Shown here one piece after another: positions 37,604 to 46,293 of a DNA stretch of 64,000 nt. Every line of letters begins with the position of its first letter. Position 1 is the first letter of the stretch. Below the pieces are notes generated by a model, which saw only the letters and a program-made list of their open reading frames with translations, searched no databases and was not told the DNA's origin. A program made the translations under genes and the position numbers. Source of the stretch: Desertimonas sp963732335 (lineage in GTDB: Bacteria > Actinomycetota > Acidimicrobiia > Acidimicrobiales > Ilumatobacteraceae). The DNA lies in NCBI GenBank assembly GCA_963732335.1, contig CAVSZO010000006.1:1-64000 (forward strand), in the 5' to 3' direction.

Positions 37604-38641
37604 TCAACCGCGCAGCAGGGCGAGCCGCTCGGCGACGTCCGGCTTTCGCACGTGCGTCCGCGTCGATTGGACGACCTGGGCACACACGGACGATGCCTTG
37701 GCCGGGTCCATCGTGTCGCCGAGCATCACGGCGAGATCGTCGGCCGTCGGCTGGAACGTGACCGTCGTGATCCCCCTGGCGCGTAGCACGGCGATCTCAC
37801 CGGCCACCTGCCGGCGGACGAGCTGACGCAGCGAGAGCGTTTGCGTCCGCGGCACCGCGCCAGTGACCGCCGACATCGGCGCGCACACGATGGCGAGGTC
37901 CGGTGGCGACTCGCACGCGGCGACAAGGTCGGCGTTGGTGGTCGAGTGCACCGCTCCATCGACGTAGCGGGCACCGTCGATGGTCACCGGCGAGAAGTAG
38001 CCAGGGATCGCGCACGAAGCCTCGACGGCTTCGCCGACCGTCACCACCGGTGCTCCTGATCGACCGAAGACGACACGCAGCCCGACGTCGAGTTCCACAG
38101 CGACGATCCACACGTCAGCGTCAGGCCACCCGGTCCCGATCATTGCGTCGTAGGGAGCACGCAGATGCGCCGTCGACCGGCGCCCCACAGGCAATACCGC
38201 CGAGACGAGCGAGCCGGGCGTCACCCGCCACGGTTCCCGAAGTGCCCGCCGCACTCGCTCCGGCGAGGCGATCCGCAGCCGGCGGGCGATCGTACTGAAC
38301 GCAGTCTCCTCTGCTGTGTCGACATCGTCGTCGCCGTTGGACCGCACGTCGGAGGCAGCGACGGCGGCCACCGCCGCTTCGGCGCGGCGAACGAGATCGA
38401 ACCCCTCCGGCGACAGCTGTTCGCCCGCCAGACGCCGGCGCATGTCGGCCGGACCCAGACCGGCACGCAGGCTGCCGCCGACCACCGAGCCGGCCGATGT
38501 CCCGACGATCAGTTGAGCGCGGCGCGCATCCCAGCCGAGCTCGGCGACGAGGGCGCTGAGGACACCGACGTGAAAGGCGTGCCCGACCACGCCACCTGCG
38601 CCGAGGACCAGCGCGATGCTCGGTCGGCGGTCAGTCGTCAC
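37604..38641 (-). CDS. Patatin-like phospholipase family protein
   Basis: An intact 345-residue protein. The oxyanion-hole motif VLGAGGVVGHAFHVGVL is at residues 12-28, the nucleophile elbow IVGTSAGSVVGG at about 45-56 and the catalytic Asp in DGARYVDGAVHSTTNADL near 222. Patatins hydrolyse acyl esters of phospholipids or neutral lipids. No signal peptide is seen, so it is cytoplasmic or loosely membrane-bound. It converges on coaBC with 12 bp between stops and is divergent from galE with 43 bp between starts. Confidence 0.88.
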   Translation of the reverse strand: MTTDRRPSIALVLGAGGVVGHAFHVGVLSALVAELGWDARRAQLIVGTSAGSVVGGSLRAGLGPADMRRRLAGEQLSPEGFDLVRRAEAAVAAVAASDVRSNGDDDVDTAEETAFSTIARRLRIASPERVRRALREPWRVTPGSLVSAVLPVGRRSTAHLRAPYDAMIGTGWPDADVWIVAVELDVGLRVVFGRSGAPVVTVGEAVEASCAIPGYFSPVTIDGARYVDGAVHSTTNADLVAACESPPDLAIVCAPMSAVTGAVPRTQTLSLRQLVRRQVAGEIAVLRARGITTVTFQPTADDLAVMLGDTMDPAKASSVCAQVVQSTRTHVRKPDVAERLALLRG

Positions 38642-38684
38642 GCACCCAGTCTGCGCCGCTGGAAGCCTCTAGCCTCGCCTCCCA

Positions 38685-39681
38685 ATGAGTATCCTTGTCA
38701 CCGGCGGCGCCGGATACATCGGCTCACACACGGTGCGCCGCCTCCAGGCGGACGGGGTCGACGTCGTCGTCCTCGACTCGCTCGAATACGGATATCCGCA
38801 GTCGATTCCGGGGGTACCGCTCGTCGTCGCCGACATCACCGACCGTGACGCCGTGCTCGCTGCGTGCAACGACCATGGCGTCACCCAGGCCGTGCACTTC
38901 GCCGCCTACAAGAGCGTCGGCGAGTCGATGCAGCAACCGACCAAGTACTGGCTGAACAACGTCGCCGGCACCGTCCAGTTGGTCGATGCCCTGCTGCATG
39001 CGGGCGTCGACCAGATCGTGTTCTCGTCGTCGTGCTCGGTGAACGGCACGCCCGACGCCGTTCCGGTCACCGAGGACATGCCGCTCACGCCGGAATCTGT
39101 CTACGCCGAATCGAAGGTGATGGTCGAACGGATCCTCGCCTGGTACGGCACGACCGACGGCTTGCGCGCCGTCAGCCTGCGCTACTTCAACGCCGCCGGA
39201 GCGACCGACGACGGACAGTTCGGTGAGGTCTGGGAGCGAAGCATCAACCTGATCCCGATGGCCATGAAGGCGACGCTCGGCTACGGGCCGCCGCTGCAGG
39301 TCTTCGGCGCCGACTACCCCACGCCCGACGGGACGTGCATCCGCGACTACATCCACGTCGACGACCTCGCTGACGCCCACGTTCGGGCCCTCGACTACCT
39401 TGCCGGCGGCGGTACCACCGTGTCGCTCAACGTCGGCACGGGAGTCGGCACCAGCGTGCTCGAGGTGATCCATGCCACCGAACGCATCGCCGACCGCTCC
39501 GTACCCCACGACATCGTCGACCGCCGCCCGGGTGACCCAGTGGCAACCTACGCCGATCCGGCGAGGATCGCAGCGACGCTCGGGTGGCGATCGACGAAGA
39601 CAGCTCGACGACATCATCCGCACGGCCTGGGCATGGCACAGCACCCATCCGCACGGATACGACCCAGTCGAACCTCGATGA
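38685..39681 (+). CDS. galE: UDP-glucose 4-epimerase (one frameshift near the end)
   Basis: About 331 residues. The NAD motif is LVTGGAGYIGSHTVRRL, then VHFAAYKSVGESMQQPTKYWLNNVAGT, the Ser region VFSSSCSVNGTPDAVPVTED and catalytic YAESK (about residue 142). The C-terminal part RYFNAAGA, NLIPMAMKATLGYGPPLQVFGADYPTPDGTCIRDYIHVDDLADAH is diagnostic of GalE. A frame change near 39600 restores QLDDIIRTAWAWHSTHPHGYDPVEPR with a TGA at 39679 that overlaps the next start (ATGA). Without this correction GalE appears fused to the next protein. It makes UDP-galactose for surface glycans. Confidence 0.9.
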
Positions 39682-42209
39682 AGGATCTCGCACCCTGGAC
39701 GGCGAACGCCGTCCTCGGTGACGGCGAGACGGTCTCGATCCGGCCGATCACTCCCGCCGACGCGCGACGGCTGGCGGAGTTCCACCAGCGGCAGTCCGAC
39801 GAAAGCCGGTACCGCCGGTACTTCACGCCGAAGCCGATGCTGAGCCAGCGCGAGCTCGATCACTTCACCAACGTCGATCTCGTCGACCGCGCGGCGTTGA
39901 TCGTCGAGTCTCACGGGGAGCTGCTCGGCTGGGCGAGCTACGAGCGATGGCCCGGCCGCGACGACGCCGACACCGCGTTCATGGTCGACGACGCGCATCA
40001 GGGAACGGGGATCGCGACGTTGCTCCTCGAGCACCTCGCCGCCATCGCCGTCTCCAACGGCATCGAGCGGTTCACCGCCGAGGTGCTCGGCGAGAACCGA
40101 CCGATGCTCGCCGTGTTCGCCCGCGCCGGCTGGCCGCTGCAACGGCGCTTCGAGAGTGGTGTGATCGAGGTCGACTTTCCGATCGCCGAGACTCCCGAGT
40201 TCGTCGATTCGATGAGCCGCCGCGAGCAGCGCGCCGACAGCCGGGCCATCGCTCGCATGCTCATGCCGCGGGCCATCGCCGTCGTCGGCGCGACTGATCG
40301 GCCCGGATCGGTCGGTGCCGCTCTGTGGCACAACGTGACCGCCGCGGCAACTGTGCCGGTCTATGCGGTCAACCCTTCGCACACGCACCTCGGCGAGTCG
40401 CCCGTGTACGCGAGTGTCACCGACGTCCCCGATGTCATCTCCGTGGCGGTCATCGCGGTACCCGCCGAGTCGCTCGAGCGGGCAATCGACGATTGCATCG
40501 CCGCCCACGTACGCGGGGCGGTCGTGACGACATCGGTGGACGGAAGCAACGTCGACGTGGATGCGATGGTCGTGCGGGCGCGCAACAACGGAATGCGAAT
40601 CATCGGGCCTTCGAGCATGGGCGTGGCGGCGTCCGGACCGCAGATCGGCCTCAACGCTTCTTTGCTCCCCGAGCGGCTGATTGGAGGCGGCGTGGCGATC
40701 TCGATGCAGTCCGGTTCGCTCGGCGCCTCGTTGCTCGAGCTGGCCAGGGAGCAGTCACTCGGGCTGTCGTGGTTCGTCTCGTTGGGTGACCGGGCCGACG
40801 TCTCGGGCACCGATCTACTGCAATTCTTCGAGGACGACGAGTCGACGCGAGTGATCGGCATCTACACCGAGGACCTCGGCGACACACGGCGCTTCGCTCG
40901 CATCGCTCGGCGCGTGTCGCGGCGCCGCCCCATCGTCGCCGTGCGCACCGCCGCCGAGCTTGGTTCGACGAACAGCGCCTTGTACCGGCACTGTGGACTC
41001 ATCGAGGTGCCGACAGTCGCCGCGTTGCTCGACACCGTCAGGGTCCTCGCCACCCAACCGGTGCTGCGCGGCGATCGCATCGCAGTGCTGTCCAACTATC
41101 CGAGCCCTCAGCGCCTCGCTGCCAGGGCGATCGCCGCCAGCGGGTTGCGCGCCGTCGATCCACCCGTACAGCTCGACTTCCGGGCGACTCCCGCCGACTA
41201 CGCCGCGGCGATGAACGCGGCGCTCGGTTCCGACGACGTCGATGGCCTGATGGTCGTCCACGCGCCGCCATTGCCCGAGGCGGTCGGCGGACCCGTCGCC
41301 GAGATCGACGCCGCCGCGATGCGGGCGGAGAAGCCCATCACCGCAGTCCTTCTCGCCACGGCGGACGGTCCAATCACGCCGGGTTCCACCGTCCCGAACT
41401 TCATGTTCCCGGAACCGGCCGCCGCCGTGCTCGGTCGTTCGTGGGCATACGGCCGCTGGCTGGCCACGGAGGCAGCATCTCCTCCGGCTGCCGTGGACGG
41501 CGTCGACGGCGAGCGGGCTCAAGAGCTCGTGGCCGGTGCGCTTCTCGATGGGCAGAGCCGGCTGGACCCCGTGACAGCGGCCGACCTGCTCACCGCCTAC
41601 GGAATTCCCGTGCCGCCGACACGATTCGTCGCTGCGGACGACGCCGTCGTCGCCGCCGCCGAGATCGGCTTCCCGGTGGCGGTCAAGGCCCGCCACCGCC
41701 ACGTCGGCCGCTCGGTGCGGGCCGGCGTGGCCCTCGATCTCACCGACGGTGCCAGCGTGAAGGCATCCATCGACGTCATGCGCGCCGAGCTCGGTGACGA
41801 CGCCGACTTCGTCGTTGTCCAGGCGATGGCACCGCCCGGCCTCGACCTACGCGTTTACGCGACGATCGACGACGAGGCAGCACCGCTCATCTCCGTCGGC
41901 ATCGGTGGCATCCAGGCCGGCCTCGTCGACGACGACGAGCCGCGCCGGCTGGCGCCGTTGTCGGTGCAGAGCGCCACGAGCCTCGTGGCCGAGTCGCGTG
42001 CCGGGCCGGCGCTCGCCCAATCGGGCATCGAGCCGACGGCGCTCGTCGACACGTTGACCAGGGCTGCCCAGCTTGCCGCCGACCACGCCGAGATCACCTC
42101 GCTCGACCTCAACCCGGTGATCACCACCGCCACCGGCTGCTACGTCACCGATGCCGTCGTGACGCTGGCGCCAGTGCTCCGACCGGTAGGCGCCCTGCGC
42201 CGGTTGTGA
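39678..42209 (+). CDS. GNAT acetyltransferase fused to ADP-forming acyl-CoA synthetase
   Basis: An intact 843-residue protein. Residues 15-165 are a GNAT domain (VSIRPITPADARRLAEFHQRQSDESRYRRYFTPK, AFMVDDAHQGTGIATLLLEHLAAIAVSNGIERFTAEVL). Residues 190-310 are a CoA-binding domain (AIAVVGATDRPGSVGAALWHNV), and 320-600 are succinyl-CoA-ligase-like parts (VAISMQSGSLGASLLELAREQSLGLSWFVSLGDRADVSGTDLLQFF). The end is an ATP-grasp domain (LTAYGIPVPPTRFVAADDAVVAAAEIGFPVAVKARH, ITSLDLNPVI). This is the Pat/AcsD-like architecture, but with GNAT at the N-terminus; E. coli Pat has it at the C-terminus. It may acetylate enzymes such as acetyl-CoA synthetase. Confidence 0.88.
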   Translation: MKDLAPWTANAVLGDGETVSIRPITPADARRLAEFHQRQSDESRYRRYFTPKPMLSQRELDHFTNVDLVDRAALIVESHGELLGWASYERWPGRDDADTAFMVDDAHQGTGIATLLLEHLAAIAVSNGIERFTAEVLGENRPMLAVFARAGWPLQRRFESGVIEVDFPIAETPEFVDSMSRREQRADSRAIARMLMPRAIAVVGATDRPGSVGAALWHNVTAAATVPVYAVNPSHTHLGESPVYASVTDVPDVISVAVIAVPAESLERAIDDCIAAHVRGAVVTTSVDGSNVDVDAMVVRARNNGMRIIGPSSMGVAASGPQIGLNASLLPERLIGGGVAISMQSGSLGASLLELAREQSLGLSWFVSLGDRADVSGTDLLQFFEDDESTRVIGIYTEDLGDTRRFARIARRVSRRRPIVAVRTAAELGSTNSALYRHCGLIEVPTVAALLDTVRVLATQPVLRGDRIAVLSNYPSPQRLAARAIAASGLRAVDPPVQLDFRATPADYAAAMNAALGSDDVDGLMVVHAPPLPEAVGGPVAEIDAAAMRAEKPITAVLLATADGPITPGSTVPNFMFPEPAAAVLGRSWAYGRWLATEAASPPAAVDGVDGERAQELVAGALLDGQSRLDPVTAADLLTAYGIPVPPTRFVAADDAVVAAAEIGFPVAVKARHRHVGRSVRAGVALDLTDGASVKASIDVMRAELGDDADFVVVQAMAPPGLDLRVYATIDDEAAPLISVGIGGIQAGLVDDDEPRRLAPLSVQSATSLVAESRAGPALAQSGIEPTALVDTLTRAAQLAADHAEITSLDLNPVITTATGCYVTDAVVTLAPVLRPVGALRRL

Positions 42210-42219
42210 TCGAGCCAAG

Positions 42220-42243
42220 CGGAAAGATGGCTCCGCCTTTCCG
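42220..42243. terminator. Hairpin between convergent genes
   Basis: CGGAAAG (42220-42226) and CTTTCCG (42237-42243) form a 7-bp stem with a 10-base loop, exactly between the stops of the GNAT/synthetase gene (42209) and the M20 peptidase (42253). It has no T run, but its position suggests a bidirectional terminator. Confidence 0.45.
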
Positions 42244-42252
42244 GTTGAGTCC

Positions 42253-43614
42253 TCAGGACAGCAGCTCCTTGCTGACGCCGTAGAAGAACTCTCCGCACAG
42301 GCCGAGCGAATCGACGTCGATGCGCTCGTCGTTGCCGTGGAATCGCTGACCGAACGACTCGAAGGTGACGCCCGGCGAGAAGATGGCGGCGCCATAGGCC
42401 ACCGTGCCGCGCTGTCGGTAGAACCTGGCGTCGGTCCCGCCCACGATCAGCCCGGGAACCAGTTCGGCGCCGGGATAGGCCACCTGCACGTGGCGCTCGA
42501 CGACGTCCCACAGCTCGTTGTCAGTCGCCGAACGAGTCGACTCGGCGTGCTGCAGCACGCTGATCTGCACCTTGCCGGCCAGCTCGCCGAGGGCATCGGC
42601 CACGTACTGGCGGGCCGTGTCGATCGTGTCGCCGGGGACGGTGCGGATGTCGACATCGATGTCGACCACGTCGGGAATCGTGTTCGTCTTCTGTCCGCCA
42701 TGGACGACGTTCGGCGAGATCGTCGTGTGCGAGCAGGCGTGGGCGAGCCGCCCACGCGCCACGTCGAGGGTGGCGATCGCATCGTCGACACGCTGCGGGT
42801 CGGTCAGCATCTCGCCCACGTCGGCGGGGACATCCAGCCCGGCGACGTATGCGTGCCACAGATCGCCGAGGCGAGGCTCGGGACGGTACCGGGCCAGCCG
42901 GCGGACGACTTCGGCGGCGGTGACGAGGGCGTTGTCCGTGAGATACGGCATCGATCCGTGACCGGGTGTCCCGACGACTCGCAGGCGCAGCCAGGCGATG
43001 CCCTTCTCGGCGACGTTGATCGTGATCCGCCGCTGACCGTCCGATCCGATCTGTGACCACCCACCGAGCTCGGTCAGCACGAAGTCCGCACCGGCAGCGT
43101 CCCAGTGGTGGTCGAGCATCGGTTCCGCACCCCAGCCACCACCGGCCTCCTCGTCGGCGACCCCGAAGTAGATCAGCGTCCCGCGCGGCCGGAATCCTTC
43201 GGCGGCGAGGCGGCGGAAGGCCACGGCCATCGCCGCCGTCGAGTTGAGCATGTCGATGGCTCCCCGCCCCCACACCTCCGTGGTCCCGTCGTCGGCGCGG
43301 ATCAGCTCGCCACCGAACGGATCGCGCGACCAGCCGTCGGGGTTGACCGGTACGACGTCGGTGTGGCCCATCAGGCACAGCGAAGGCGCCGACGGGTCGG
43401 AACCTTCGATGCGAGCGACGATCGAGGCTCGGCCCGGACGTGACTCGAAGCGTTCGACCGCGATCCCGGCGCCCTCGAGGTAGTCGGTGAGCAGCTCGGC
43501 GTTGCGGATTTCGTTACCGCTGTCGGGCGTTCCGTCGTTGACGCACTCGTTGCGGATCAGCGACTGCAGCAGCTCCGTCGTCGGCCCGACAAACTCCTCG
43601 GCAGCAGCAGCCAT
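42253..43614 (-). CDS. M20 family metallopeptidase
   Basis: 453 residues from the ATG at 43614 (MAAAAEEFVGPTTELLQSLIRNECVNDGTPDSGNE). Metal-binding motifs are in place: SLCLMGHTDVVPVNPDGWSRDPFGG (His and Asp), WGRGAIDMLNSTAA, the catalytic Glu pair in YFGVADEEAGGGWGAEPM, and the final His in VTFESFGQRFHGNDERIDVDSL. The lid domain is about residues 190-330, with GHGSMPY. It acts as an amidase or dipeptidase on a cytoplasmic substrate. An uncorrected frame joins it to CofE upstream, but CofE has its own stop at 43719, so the two are separate genes about 100 bp apart. Confidence 0.88.
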   Translation of the reverse strand: MAAAAEEFVGPTTELLQSLIRNECVNDGTPDSGNEIRNAELLTDYLEGAGIAVERFESRPGRASIVARIEGSDPSAPSLCLMGHTDVVPVNPDGWSRDPFGGELIRADDGTTEVWGRGAIDMLNSTAAMAVAFRRLAAEGFRPRGTLIYFGVADEEAGGGWGAEPMLDHHWDAAGADFVLTELGGWSQIGSDGQRRITINVAEKGIAWLRLRVVGTPGHGSMPYLTDNALVTAAEVVRRLARYRPEPRLGDLWHAYVAGLDVPADVGEMLTDPQRVDDAIATLDVARGRLAHACSHTTISPNVVHGGQKTNTIPDVVDIDVDIRTVPGDTIDTARQYVADALGELAGKVQISVLQHAESTRSATDNELWDVVERHVQVAYPGAELVPGLIVGGTDARFYRQRGTVAYGAAIFSPGVTFESFGQRFHGNDERIDVDSLGLCGEFFYGVSKELLS

Positions 43615-43718
43615 GCGCGGCACGGTAGTCGTCGCATCCAGATGCACTCTGTGCTCGCCACGAAGCAGTTTTCTCGCCGCTGGAGCGCTCTGTCCGCGTT
43701 TTCGTGCGAGACGGGCGG

Positions 43719-44472
43719 TCAGCGGAAGAGGTCGCGGTCGGGGGCGCGGATCAACGGACGCGGCCGTCGCGTCGTCGTCACGCACCCAGGGGAAGCCGCG
43801 GATCACGGCCGCTGGCACCCGCGACAGATTGCCCTTGACCAGTTCGGCGGCGGCGGCGAGCTCGTCGGCGACGCACAGCTGCTGGACGCGGAACTCGTGG
43901 CCGTGCGGATCGCGCTGGCCGACATAGCTGGTGATCGGGCTGATCCCGGCGAGACCGACGGCGACATCGGTCTGCCCTTCACGCCATGGGCGCCCGAACG
44001 TGTCGCTGACGATCACGGCGACGTCAACACCCAGCTCGCCGAAGCGGGCGCGCAACCGGCGCGCCGAGGCGTCCGGGTCGTCCGGGAGCACGACGACGCG
44101 CCCAGACGCCCCGCTCGACGACTCGTCGACTCCGCTGTTCGCACACACGAAGCCGTGCCGCGTTTCGGTGATCAGCAGCGGCCCGCTCATGCGGACGATC
44201 CGCGCCGCCTGACGAAGCACGACCTCGACGACACGCGGATCCTTGTCCCACCGCGTGGCGAAGTCGGCTGCGAGTGATGAGGGCTCCACAGCGTCGAGTT
44301 CGACGACGGCGCCCTCCGACTTCGACACGACCTTCGACGTGACGACAACGATGTCGTCGTCGAGCAGGGAGACGGCGTCGGCGATCATCACGGCAAGGTC
44401 GGCGCCGGCGCCGATCTCCGGTAGCCCGAGGACACCGACGACCCGCAGCTCACCGTCCGAGGGCATCGTCAC
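43719..44472 (-). CDS. cofE: Coenzyme F420:L-glutamate ligase (one frameshift)
   Basis: About 250 residues. It adds glutamates to F420-0 using GTP. Features are VVGVLGLPEIGAGADLAVMIADAV, DIVVVTSKVVSKSEGAVVELDAVEPS, ETRHGFVCANSGVDESS, VIVSDTFGRPWREGQTDVAVGLAGISPI and EFRVQQLCVADELAAAAELVKGNLSRVPAAVIRGFPWV. Near 43745 a single shift yields the normal ending APDRDLFR with TGA at 43719-43721. In mycobacteria CofE is the front half of FbiB with a nitroreductase domain, which is absent here. It is divergent from menB by about 40-50 bp, pairing F420 and menaquinone redox cofactors. Confidence 0.9.
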
Positions 44473-44521
44473 GACGGCACGGTAGCGCTCACGGTTGCCA
44501 GCCGATGCTCACATGTGGGCA

Positions 44522-45444
44522 ATGGCAAGTTCATCCGCCAACGGCGTGTCCGACCTGTTCGACCCCTCCCAGTGGGAGACCGTGCCCGAGTTCGCCTTCA
44601 CGGACATCACCTACCACCGCGCCGTCGACCAGGGCACCGTGCGCATCGCCTTCGACCGGCCCGACGTCCGCAACGCCTTCCGTCCGCACACCGTCGACGA
44701 GCTGTTCGCCGCTCTCGACCACGCCCGCACCTCGAGCGACGTGGGCGTCGTGCTTGCTCACCGGCAACGGACCATCGTCCCGCGATGGCGGGTGGGCGTT
44801 CTGCTCGGGTGGCGACCAGCGGATCCGTGGCAAGGACGGCTACCGCTACGCGAGCGGAGACGACGACGATTCCGTCGACCCGGCGCGTACCGGTCGACTG
44901 CACATCCTCGAATGCCAGCGACTGATCCGCTTCATGCCCAAGGTGGTGATCTGCGTCGTGCCGGGGTGGGCCGCCGGCGGCGGGCACAGCCTGCACGTCG
45001 TGTGCGACCTCACGCCTGGCGAGCGCCGAGCACGCCCGCTTCAAGCAGACCGATGCCGCCGTGGCGAGCTTCGACGGCGGATTCGGGTCCGCCTATCTGG
45101 CCCGCCAGGTCGGCCAGAAGTTCGCTCGGGAGATCTTCTTCCTCGGGCGCGAGTACACCGCCGCCGACTACGTGCGGATGGGCGCGGTCAACCTGGCCGT
45201 GCCCCACGACGAGCTCGAGCGCACGGCGCTCGAGTGGGCGGCGGAGATCAACGCCAAGAGTCCGACCGCTCGGCGAATGCTGAAGTACGCCTTCAACCTC
45301 ATCGACGACGGGCTCGTCGGTCAGCAGCTGTTCGCCGGGGAGGCGACGCGGCTCGCCTACGCCTCGGATGAAGCGGCGGAGGGTCGCGACGCCTTCCTCG
45401 CCAAGCGCGACCCGGACTGGTCGCGATTCCCCTATCTCTACTGA
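44522..45444 (+). CDS. menB: 1,4-dihydroxy-2-naphthoyl-CoA synthase (two frameshifts)
   Basis: About 307 residues, a crotonase-fold enzyme of menaquinone synthesis. Diagnostic MenB parts are VPEFAFTDITYHRAVDQGTVRIAFDRPDVRNAFRPHTVDEL, then after a shift near 44755 WAFCSGGDQRIRGKDGYRY, VICVVPGWAAGGGHSLHVVCDLT, and after a shift near 45015 HARFKQTDAAVASFDGGFGSAYLARQVGQKFAREIFFLGREYTA, ending in RFPYLY. The Asp of TDAAVASFDGG and the C-terminal Tyr are expected active-site residues. Start ATG 44522 or 44513. The last 7 bp overlap the convergent ArsR gene. No other men gene is in the window. Confidence 0.9.
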
Positions 45445-46037
45445 TCCTCGTCGGCGTGGCGGATCGCCGACCGGGAAGGAGTACCACTGCACCTCGACGT
45501 CGACCAGGGCGTCGACCTCGGCGATCGCGAGTGCGCTCGACCCATCCCGTGATCAGGGTGTCGATCTCCTCGCCGAGCTGGGCGAACTCGGCAGCCGTCA
45601 GGCGAAGGTGATTGGAGCTCTCGATACTGCCGTCGGACCACTCGCGCGGCCAGCGTTCGTAGGTGTCCCGCCACTCTTGGATGCGCGCCTGTTTGGCCCG
45701 GCTGAACTCGTTGACGATCAGCTTGGTCGCCTCGCGCGCCGCCGGGCTCTCGTCGGCGAGGGCGTTCCCCTCGATGGCGACCCGTCCAGGAACCCGCCGC
45801 CACCACCGCTCGCGTCCAGAACCACGGCCGGGATCCTCCTCGACGAACCCGTACTTCTCGAACTGCCTGAGGTGGTAGCTGGTCGCCCCGCTCGACTCGC
45901 TGAGCCGAGCAGCGAGCTGGGTCGCCGTCGCCGGACCGTGCAGGCTGAGCTGATCGCACAGCTGCACCCGCAACGGGTGGGCCAGGCCTTGCAGCGCACG
46001 TGGCGTCGAGAACCCGCCGTTCAAGCTGTTCGGCCAT
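45438..46037 (-). CDS. ArsR family transcriptional regulator (frameshifted)
   Basis: About 199 residues. The winged helix is TPRALQGLAHPLRVQLCDQLSLHGPATATQLAARLSESSGATSYHLRQFEKYGFVEEDPGRGSGRERWWRR, followed by a helical part KLIVNEFSRAKQARIQEWRDTYERWPREWSDGS and LTAAEFAQLGEEIDTLITGWVER. The start could be 46037 (MAEQL, then a shift) or 46024 (MNGGF). The C-terminus changes frame near 45540 and 45470 and should end EVQWYSFPV plus RSAIRHADEDQ at 45438. No metal-binding Cys is seen; the family includes many non-metal members. It is 7 bp downstream of a 59-residue gene, and the AT-rich repeats at 46244 are its likely site. Confidence 0.8.
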   Translation of the reverse strand: MAEQLERRVLDATCAARPGPPVAGAAVRSAQPARSGDGDPARCSAQRVERGDQLPPQAVREVRVRRGGSRPWFWTRAVVAAGSWTGRHRGERPRRREPGGARGDQADRQRVQPGQTGAHPRVAGHLRTLAARVVRRQYRELQSPSPDGCRVRPARRGDRHPDHGMGRAHSRSPRSTPWSTSRCSGTPSRSAIRHADEDQ

Positions 46038-46044
46038 CGTGTGC

Positions 46045-46224
46045 TCAGCGATGTGACCGCTCGACGAGGGCGGCGGCGCGCTTGGCGAGGGAGTTGGCCC
46101 GGCGGTTCAGGCGGTCGGCCCGTCGCTGCCGGCGCACGGCGGCAGCGAGGCGGGCGTCGTCGCTGCGCCCGATCATCTCCCGATGCAGTTCGGTCGCCAG
46201 CTCGGAGCCGAAGTAGGTGTTCAT
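46045..46224 (-). CDS. Small basic helical protein
   Basis: A 59-residue protein: MNTYFGSELATELHREMIGRSDDARLAAAVRRQRRADRLNRRANSLAKRAAALVERSHR. It is Arg/Ala-rich and helical without a membrane segment. A GGAGG-like site (TGTCCTCC on the plus strand) lies just upstream. It is the first gene of a two-gene operon with the ArsR regulator and lies directly below the iterated operator. Similar short proteins ahead of ArsR genes occur in other Actinobacteria, but no family name is known to me. Confidence 0.65.
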   Translation of the reverse strand: MNTYFGSELATELHREMIGRSDDARLAAAVRRQRRADRLNRRANSLAKRAAALVERSHR

Positions 46225-46243
46225 GGAGGACACCCTACAACTC

Positions 46244-46288
46244 CAAAGAATTCTTTGCAAGGATTTCTTTGCAATTGAATCTTTGCAA
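46244..46288. promoter_or_regulatory. Iterated operator: three TTCTTTGCAA repeats at 14-bp steps plus a palindrome
   Basis: TTCTTTGCAA occurs exactly at 46251 and 46265, and as ATCTTTGCAA at 46279, a strict 14-bp period. The first copy overlaps a perfect 14-bp palindrome CAAAGAATTCTTTG (46244-46257). The block is far more AT-rich than its surroundings and sits 20 bp upstream of the small-protein/ArsR operon. It is a strong candidate for cooperative binding by the ArsR protein. Confidence 0.65.
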
Positions 46289-46293
46289 TCCTG

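Noticed and set aside
38685..42209. A 1174-residue GalE/acyl-CoA synthetase fusion
   Set aside because: A one-base shift near 39600 restores the normal GalE C-terminus and an ATGA overlap with the next ATG; the fused linker is Arg/His-rich chance translation.
42253..44472. A 739-residue CofE/M20 peptidase fusion
   Set aside because: The linker is out-of-frame Pro/Arg sequence; the shifted frame gives a normal CofE end and stop, and the peptidase has its own ATG.
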